Assembly: GCA_964453155.1 (NCBI GenBank)
Contig: CAYVQU010000191.1
Span: 1 to 9,417, forward strand
Direction of reading: 5' to 3'
Length of the DNA: 9,417 bases
Source: CAYVQU01 sp964453155
GTDB lineage: Bacteria; Chloroflexota; Anaerolineae; Anaerolineales; UBA11858
In this document: positions 4,763 through 9,417 of the stretch, in pieces
How positions within the stretch are numbered: the stretch's first letter is position 1
How the letters are laid out: each line of letters begins with the position of its first letter
The notes under the pieces: model-generated
Told to the model about the DNA's origin: nothing
Database searches by the model: none
What the model saw: only the letters and a program-made list of their open reading frames with translations
Translations under genes and position numbers: made by a program

Positions 4763-7303
4763 TTAATTTTCCGGGAGCCAGGAGAACTCTCCGACATAAC
4801 GCTCCACTCGAAAAACCGCACCTGGGTCGTAATCGTATTCCCACACAAGTTCACCCGCCGTGGAAACTTCAAAGAAGTAACCATTGGGGCCATCACAGAT
4901 CAAGGTGTTGCCAGTCGATAGTCGTTGCGCACCAGAGATATTTTGGGCATAGAAATCGGTTGGGGTGGCAGCAACGTAGGACCAGATTGGGGCCGAGGGC
5001 GCATAAGCCGTTCCAGCGAGCAACGAATAGTTACCATCGCCATCCACCGGGGGGACAATCTCATCCACCGAGGAGTAATTCCCTCCCGAACGACCGGTGC
5101 CATTATTGAAAATCAGGAAATTCCCCGCACCTGGATATCCGTCCGGAATCCACTGGGCGTCATGCTGGACAAATAGTTGTTGGTCTGCGGAGGTCCCGGC
5201 GTCATAGGCTTGAGGGTTGCCCCACCGATACAACAAGTCACCCCCTTTGCCGCGGTTGCCACCGGAGTGACCGGCTGCTTCTGCGGTGGTCGTGCTGTGA
5301 TCAATGATCCAAATCTCACCAAAACCCCGCACGCTTAAGGCAATTTGATCCAGAGCGGCATTGTAATCGATGGAATTGGTGTGCAACCAATCGGCGCCGC
5401 CATCGGGGGAACCGCTGCCCTGGAAATTGATATCAACCAGTTCCGGGTGATCGCCAACTACGCCATAATTAGCGACACTCGGGTCATAATCCTGCACTAA
5501 ATGGTCCCATACATGCCATTCCCAAACGATCTCGTCTGTATCTGGATTCACTTCGATGATGTGATCGGGCCATAATTCGTCATCATTCAGCAAACTTGGG
5601 TCGCGTCCAGCCGCAATGGCTTCAACCTCGGTTTTAAGTTCCCAAGCAATCATCAGAATGTTGCCGGAAGGCAGAATTTCGATATCGTGATGTTGGCGAT
5701 AAGTGCTTGTGCTGTAATCAAATTCCCATAACACGCCGCCATCGACTGCAATTTCTTGCACAACCCCTCCTTTGCCTCCGGTGTCAAAACTTGAACCAGT
5801 ACTGCCAGTCCGAATGATACTGCCATCTACTTGCAAATAAACCGAATTTCCTGGTCGGTAGGTGCTCTCCCAGGTGTGAATAGTTAGGCCAGCAGCATCA
5901 ATCAGATAGGTGTTCGTGCTCCCCAGAGGCGTAAATAAGGAATTCTCGGTCGCTGAGCTATCTTCCGCTCCATCGCTTCCGGTTAGCACCAATGGGAGGT
6001 AGATCGAATAGGTTTTGTCAGTGGTGCCCTGGTCATCTGCACGAACCAACCGAACGAAGTTATCGATCCGAATAGCATCCCCTTGAGGACCGCGGCCGGT
6101 CGGCCAGTCATCAGGATCACCGCTTTTGGGATCACTACGCTGAGAACCGGCGCCATGGACATCGGTCCAAGTGTTGTTCATATAGCCCAGGCTGCGGCCA
6201 AAAGCCACGTAAGCCCCACTGGCGCCGGGACTATTTGTCCAATTTTTATGGGTGGTGCTGCTCCAGAAAAAAGGGTAATCGATCTCGCCATCTTCATTGG
6301 TTAGGGTCGTAACATTGAAAAGCGGATCAATGGCCCCCGAACTAGTCGTATCGGGGGAACGGGAATAATCCACTACGGATTGCAATTCTTTAACATTTGG
6401 CAGACGCCAATCAGCATAGCCGAGATAATTCTCAGAGTTCTTAGTTTGAACCCAAGCCAACGCATCTTCCCAATTCAGGCCCACCCCGCTATCATCCTGA
6501 GACCACATCAGTCCAGTGGCCATATCGGAAATGGTGCCATCACCGTTGTCGCCGAAATCGTTGCTGCCATAATCATAAACTTCTCTGACACAGAGCACAT
6601 AAAAGGTTTTCTGATTATGAACCGGCCCCAGCCCATATCCCTTAATCCGCCCATCGGCGAAGTTGACCCCAAACATCATATTGGAATCGGCAACATAAAG
6701 CGTGCTGGAGGCAAACTGAGCATCGATGATCCGTTCATCGGCCCCGGTATCACCATAGCCAAACTCAAAATGAGCCGTATCAATGAAGGGGATCAAACTA
6801 GAAGTGTCGGTTCCATTGTAGCCACTGGGGTCCAGGCCGCTAAAAATGATAAGCGAGTAGAGCGATTTTATAGCGGGTAATTGCCAATCGGTGTGTCCTG
6901 CCAGGGTCAGATTTTGGCAGTAAGTTTGGGCCGCCGCATAGGAAAACTTATCGTCGGAATCAATCGTGTTGTCGCCATTCGAATCGGGGCTTTGCTGCCA
7001 AATTAAACCCGAGACATTATCCGTCACAGTGCCATCCCCATTATCGATATAACTGGGTTGGTGACCGTCAAATTGCGCATCTTGCCCGAAAAACGAGTTC
7101 CCCTCGGTTGGGCAGGTAATTTCGCGGCCGGTGGCATTGAAGCATTTGGTTTGCCCGGTGTCAACCACAGGATAGGAAATTGGTTGGTTACCTAGCGTAG
7201 TATCAGCGGTATATTCGGCCCTCACAGAAATTACCCCCAAAAATAAACTTACCCCTATCCAGGCCAAAAATATTTGCAAAATTCTTCGAAATCGCTGCAG
7301 CAT
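4763..7303 (-). CDS. Secreted fusion: two DUF1566 domains followed by an arylsulfotransferase-like propeller
   Basis: This 846-residue gene runs from ATG (AGGAGG 8 bases upstream) to TAA. Residues 1-29 are a Sec signal with a twin-Arg-free basic start, a hydrophobic core and a probable signal peptidase I site after VRA; there is no lipobox, unlike its three downstream neighbours. An entry motif (Cys54, Cys64, GQDAQ 74-78) leads to DUF1566 domains at about 88-240 and 252-422. A linker with IYLPLVL (434-440) joins an arylsulfotransferase-like domain at about 455-840. Its His538, His641, Arg659 and His714 sit at spacings (103, 18, 55) close to those of His252, His356, Arg374 and His436 in E. coli ASST, where His436 is the sulfated intermediate. 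So the catalytic set appears intact, which favours real sulfuryl transfer among phenolic compounds outside the cytoplasm; substrate unknown. The leader module (7330-7401) lies upstream and a lipoprotein gene follows by 28 bases. Confidence 0.92.
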   Translation of the reverse strand: MLQRFRRILQIFLAWIGVSLFLGVISVRAEYTADTTLGNQPISYPVVDTGQTKCFNATGREITCPTEGNSFFGQDAQFDGHQPSYIDNGDGTVTDNVSGLIWQQSPDSNGDNTIDSDDKFSYAAAQTYCQNLTLAGHTDWQLPAIKSLYSLIIFSGLDPSGYNGTDTSSLIPFIDTAHFEFGYGDTGADERIIDAQFASSTLYVADSNMMFGVNFADGRIKGYGLGPVHNQKTFYVLCVREVYDYGSNDFGDNGDGTISDMATGLMWSQDDSGVGLNWEDALAWVQTKNSENYLGYADWRLPNVKELQSVVDYSRSPDTTSSGAIDPLFNVTTLTNEDGEIDYPFFWSSTTHKNWTNSPGASGAYVAFGRSLGYMNNTWTDVHGAGSQRSDPKSGDPDDWPTGRGPQGDAIRIDNFVRLVRADDQGTTDKTYSIYLPLVLTGSDGAEDSSATENSLFTPLGSTNTYLIDAAGLTIHTWESTYRPGNSVYLQVDGSIIRTGSTGSSFDTGGKGGVVQEIAVDGGVLWEFDYSTSTYRQHHDIEILPSGNILMIAWELKTEVEAIAAGRDPSLLNDDELWPDHIIEVNPDTDEIVWEWHVWDHLVQDYDPSVANYGVVGDHPELVDINFQGSGSPDGGADWLHTNSIDYNAALDQIALSVRGFGEIWIIDHSTTTAEAAGHSGGNRGKGGDLLYRWGNPQAYDAGTSADQQLFVQHDAQWIPDGYPGAGNFLIFNNGTGRSGGNYSSVDEIVPPVDGDGNYSLLAGTAYAPSAPIWSYVAATPTDFYAQNISGAQRLSTGNTLICDGPNGYFFEVSTAGELVWEYDYDPGAVFRVERYVGEFSWLPEN

Positions 7304-7329
7304 GGATACGGCCTCCTAAACAGATATCC

Positions 7330-7369
7330 AAAAAAATAAGGCTGAGAGACGTCTGTCTCTCAGCCTTAT
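7330..7369 (-). terminator. Leader hairpin, copy 2; probable acsA terminator
   Basis: Arms 7336-7350 and 7355-7369 pair perfectly over 15 bp around a GTCT tetraloop. On the minus strand the stem ends in a run of seven T, making a textbook Rho-independent terminator 66 bases past the acsA stop. It is also 33 bases before the fusion gene's ATG and shares its outer stem (AAGG-TGAGA with TCTCAGCCTT) with the hairpin at 2927-2962. A leader role is therefore also possible. Confidence 0.85.
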
Positions 7370-7401
7370 CGTAGCACTCAGTTGTTTAGGAATTGTTAAG
7401 A
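7368..7401 (-). promoter_or_regulatory. Tandem 11-bp-period boxes and putative -10, copy 2
   Basis: On the minus strand TCTTAACA (7394-7401) and CCTAAACA (7383-7390) lie 11 bp apart. After 9 bases comes TACGAT (7368-7373), 4 of 6 matches to TATAAT and preceded by TGC. The -10 ends 65 bases before the ATG at 7303. Box spacing, box-to-10 spacing and -10-to-ATG spacing are all identical to copy 1, which supports a shared promoter and regulator for the two operons. The putative -10 overlaps the first two bases of the hairpin. Confidence 0.55.
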
Positions 7402-7435
7402 TGTTTTTGGGATTTGGTTTGGATTTGGAATCGAA

Positions 7436-9325
7436 TTATTCGTCCAAAGTGCTGGTATCACCGACCGGTTCACCAAGAGCCTGGGCTTTGAGTAAGCGGC
7501 GCATTATTTTGCCACTGCGGGTCTTCGGCAGGCTGTCTACAAAAGCAATCGTTTCCGGCTTGGCAATCGGTCCCATCTCTTTGCCAACATGATCCCGCAA
7601 CTCGGCAACCAAATCTTCACTCCCTTCCTTACCCGCCCCTAAGATGACAAAGGCATGGACAGCATTGCCCTTCAGTTCGTGCGGCAAGCCAATTGCGGCC
7701 GCTTCGGTCACAGCGGGATGGCTGACGAGGGCACTTTCGACTTCAGCTGTACCTAACCGATATCCGCTAACTTTGAGAACATCATCCATACGTCCGATGA
7801 CCCATATATAACCATCTTTATCGATCCGGGCCGAATCACCCGTTTGGTACATATTGCCAAATTTACTCCAATACTGCTCTTTATAGCGCTCATCATCGCC
7901 ATAAATGGTTCGCAACATGCCAGGCCAGGGTCGTTTAAGGACCAGATATCCTTCTTCACCGGGTTCAACGGAATTACCATCTTCATCTACAACATCCACT
8001 TGATGGCCGAAAAATGGTTGGGTGGCTGATCCTGGTTTTAAGGGCGTGCTGGGTAAGGGCGTAATTACAAAACCCCCGGTTTCAGTCTGCCACCAGGTAT
8101 CCATGATGGGGCATTCGTCATTCCCGATTGTTTTGCAATACCACTTCCAGGCTTCGGGGTTAATCGGTTCTCCTACACTACCTAACAAGCGGAGGCTGGA
8201 AAGGTCATAGCGTTGGGGCCAGGCATCGCCATACCGCATCAGACCTCGGATAGCAGTGGGCGCAGTGTACAAGATTGTAATTCCATATTTTTCGATCATC
8301 CGCCACCATCGATACGGATAGGGATAATTTGGCGCTCCTTCATACATGAAACTAGTGGCCCCAGCGATCAGGGGAGAATAGACGATATAACTGTGACCGG
8401 TGATCCAACCGGGGTCGGCGGCGCACCACCACCGATCTTCATCTTTGATATCAAAAACTGATTTCAAGGTGGTATAGGTATAAACCTGGTAGCCGGCATG
8501 GGTATGGACCACGCCCTTGGGGCGGCCGGTTGTGCCGGAGGTATACAAGATAAACAATAAATCCTCGGCATCCATTACGGCGGTTTCACATTTTGGATTT
8601 GCGATTGGAAGTTCTAACAAATTGTGGTACCAATAATCGCGCCCGGTTTCCATGTAAACGTCTTGCTCAGTCCGTTTGACCACGATGCAATTCTCAATGG
8701 TGGGTTGGCGCGCCATGGCTTCATCAGCAATATTTTTCAATTCGACGATTTTGCCACGCAGCCAGCCGCCATCGGCGGTCACCAAGACCCGACTTTGGGC
8801 ATCTTCAATCCGTTCGGCCAAGGCCTCAACGCTAAAGCCCCCATAAACCACGCTGTGGGCAGCGCCAATTTTGGCACAAGCCAGCATGGCAAAGACCTGT
8901 TCGGGGATACGGGGCATATAAATGGTGACGATTTCACCCTTGCGAACGCCCATGCTCTTCAATATATTGGCCATTTTACTGACTTCACGATCGAGAGCGT
9001 GATACGAATATGTCCGGACATCGCCCGGCTCACCCTCCCAGATCAAGGCTAATTTATTCCTGCGCCAGGTTTTCAGATGGCGATCAATGGCATTGTGGAC
9101 AATATTCGTTTTAGCGCCCACAAACCACTTATAAAATGGGGCTTGTGAATCATCCAGCACCCGATCCCATTTTTGAAACCACTCAAGAGCATTGGCCCGA
9201 TCGGCCCAAAAACCCTCCAAATCGGCTTCTGCCCGGGCATGCCAATCTGCTGGATTTTCAACATTGGCATTTTTTACAACTGAATCACTAGGATAAAATA
9301 CCTCACCCGCTAACTTCTTCGTCAC
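7436..9325 (-). CDS. acsA: Acetyl-CoA synthetase (AMP-forming)
   Basis: This 629-residue gene starts at GTG (9323-9325), with GGAGGT 6-7 bases upstream, and ends in TAA. The enzyme activates acetate with ATP and CoA through acetyl-AMP in the cytoplasm. Seen in order: the ACS N-terminal segment with YKWFVGAKTNIVHNAIDRH (about 65-83), the phosphate-binding loop YTSGTTGRPKG (261-271), WITGHSY (307-313), SVGEPINPEAW (383-393), DTWWQTETGG (409-418), YQTGDSAR (493-500), the hinge GRMDDVLKVSGYRLGTAE (511-528) and PKTRSGKIMRR with Lys606. Lys606 aligns with the catalytic lysine whose acetylation switches off Salmonella Acs (Lys609). The tryptophan in DTWWQ is the residue that limits the pocket to acetate in that enzyme, favouring acetate over longer acids. 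Length is slightly below the common 640-650. It ends at a strong terminator and appears to be an independent unit. Confidence 0.97.
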   Translation of the reverse strand: MTKKLAGEVFYPSDSVVKNANVENPADWHARAEADLEGFWADRANALEWFQKWDRVLDDSQAPFYKWFVGAKTNIVHNAIDRHLKTWRRNKLALIWEGEPGDVRTYSYHALDREVSKMANILKSMGVRKGEIVTIYMPRIPEQVFAMLACAKIGAAHSVVYGGFSVEALAERIEDAQSRVLVTADGGWLRGKIVELKNIADEAMARQPTIENCIVVKRTEQDVYMETGRDYWYHNLLELPIANPKCETAVMDAEDLLFILYTSGTTGRPKGVVHTHAGYQVYTYTTLKSVFDIKDEDRWWCAADPGWITGHSYIVYSPLIAGATSFMYEGAPNYPYPYRWWRMIEKYGITILYTAPTAIRGLMRYGDAWPQRYDLSSLRLLGSVGEPINPEAWKWYCKTIGNDECPIMDTWWQTETGGFVITPLPSTPLKPGSATQPFFGHQVDVVDEDGNSVEPGEEGYLVLKRPWPGMLRTIYGDDERYKEQYWSKFGNMYQTGDSARIDKDGYIWVIGRMDDVLKVSGYRLGTAEVESALVSHPAVTEAAAIGLPHELKGNAVHAFVILGAGKEGSEDLVAELRDHVGKEMGPIAKPETIAFVDSLPKTRSGKIMRRLLKAQALGEPVGDTSTLDE

Positions 9326-9417
9326 CTTGCCACCTCCAATATTTTAAACGAAACAGATATTTATTTCTCTACCCTACATCTAGGATGCAAATGATCAGTC
9401 ATGGTGTAGACTCTTGT
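9326..9417. other. Upstream region of acsA
   Basis: These 92 bases hold the acsA ribosome binding site (GGAGGTG on the minus strand, 9331-9337) and little else I can support. A TAAAAT at 9341-9346 is too close to the ribosome binding site to be the -10. The tandem boxes found before the two other operons are absent here. Confidence 0.5.

Noticed and set aside
4735..4896. N-terminal extension of the unknown lipoprotein to an earlier ATG
   Set aside because: It overlaps the conserved end of the fusion gene and would bury the lipoprotein signal inside the protein; the start at 4734 has a ribosome binding site and a proper signal.
4609..5109. Plus-strand 166-codon open frame across the fusion/lipoprotein junction
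   Set aside because: It is a shadow of two real genes on the other strand with no recognisable motif; the same applies to the plus-strand frames at 6380-6880, 8624-9052 and 1598-1999.
7304..7435. The duplicated leader as an insertion sequence end or recombination site
   Set aside because: There is no transposase, no flanking direct repeat and no terminal inverted repeat; the similarity is limited to boxes, -10 and hairpin in front of paralogous genes.
9341..9346. TAAAAT as a -10 for acsA
   Set aside because: The implied transcription start would fall within the ribosome binding site, and no -35 stands at a suitable distance.

Overview
All five genes in this window lie on the minus strand. 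From high to low coordinates they are an acetyl-CoA synthetase (acsA, 7436-9325), a secreted fusion of two DUF1566 domains with an arylsulfotransferase-like propeller (4763-7303), an unrecognised lipoprotein (3106-4734), a DUF1566 lipoprotein (1244-2896) and an arylsulfotransferase-like lipoprotein that runs off the window (1-1147). Base composition is near 50% G+C. The mix of secreted proteins and an inter-domain Tyr-Leu-Pro-Leu-Val stretch, which I associate with exported proteins of Chloroflexota, makes an Anaerolineae-like Chloroflexota bacterium my best guess. This is an inference from style, not a phylogenetic placement.

Layout. acsA is a complete housekeeping gene with a GTG start and a strong ribosome binding site. 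Below it lies a 132-base gap holding two tandem TNTTTAG-type boxes and a near-perfect hairpin. The fusion gene follows, and 28 bases later the lipoprotein of unknown function, so these two look like one operon. A 209-base gap then carries a second, diverged copy of the same boxes-plus-hairpin module. It leads into the DUF1566 lipoprotein and, after a 96-base gap containing a strong terminator-like hairpin, the arylsulfotransferase-like lipoprotein.

The most interesting point is the duplicated architecture. Each copy of the regulatory module stands in front of the same two-domain theme, DUF1566 x2 then arylsulfotransferase. One copy is fused into a single 846-residue polypeptide; the other is split into two adjacent lipoproteins. 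The two modules align without gaps from the boxes to a putative -10, and both place that -10 exactly 65 bases before the start codon. Their hairpin arms differ at compensating positions, which points to selection on structure. The split copy of the arylsulfotransferase domain has His where the fused copy has an Arg that aligns with the catalytic Arg of the E. coli enzyme. A small four-Cys motif is shared by the unknown lipoprotein and the DUF1566 lipoprotein, linking the two transcription units further.

Working picture (inference): the four lower genes encode a co-regulated set of exported proteins, three membrane-anchored by lipid and one released or processed by signal peptidase I, built around DUF1566 modules and an arylsulfotransferase-type beta-propeller. 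acsA looks like an unrelated neighbour. I saw no RNA genes, mobile elements or CRISPR arrays.
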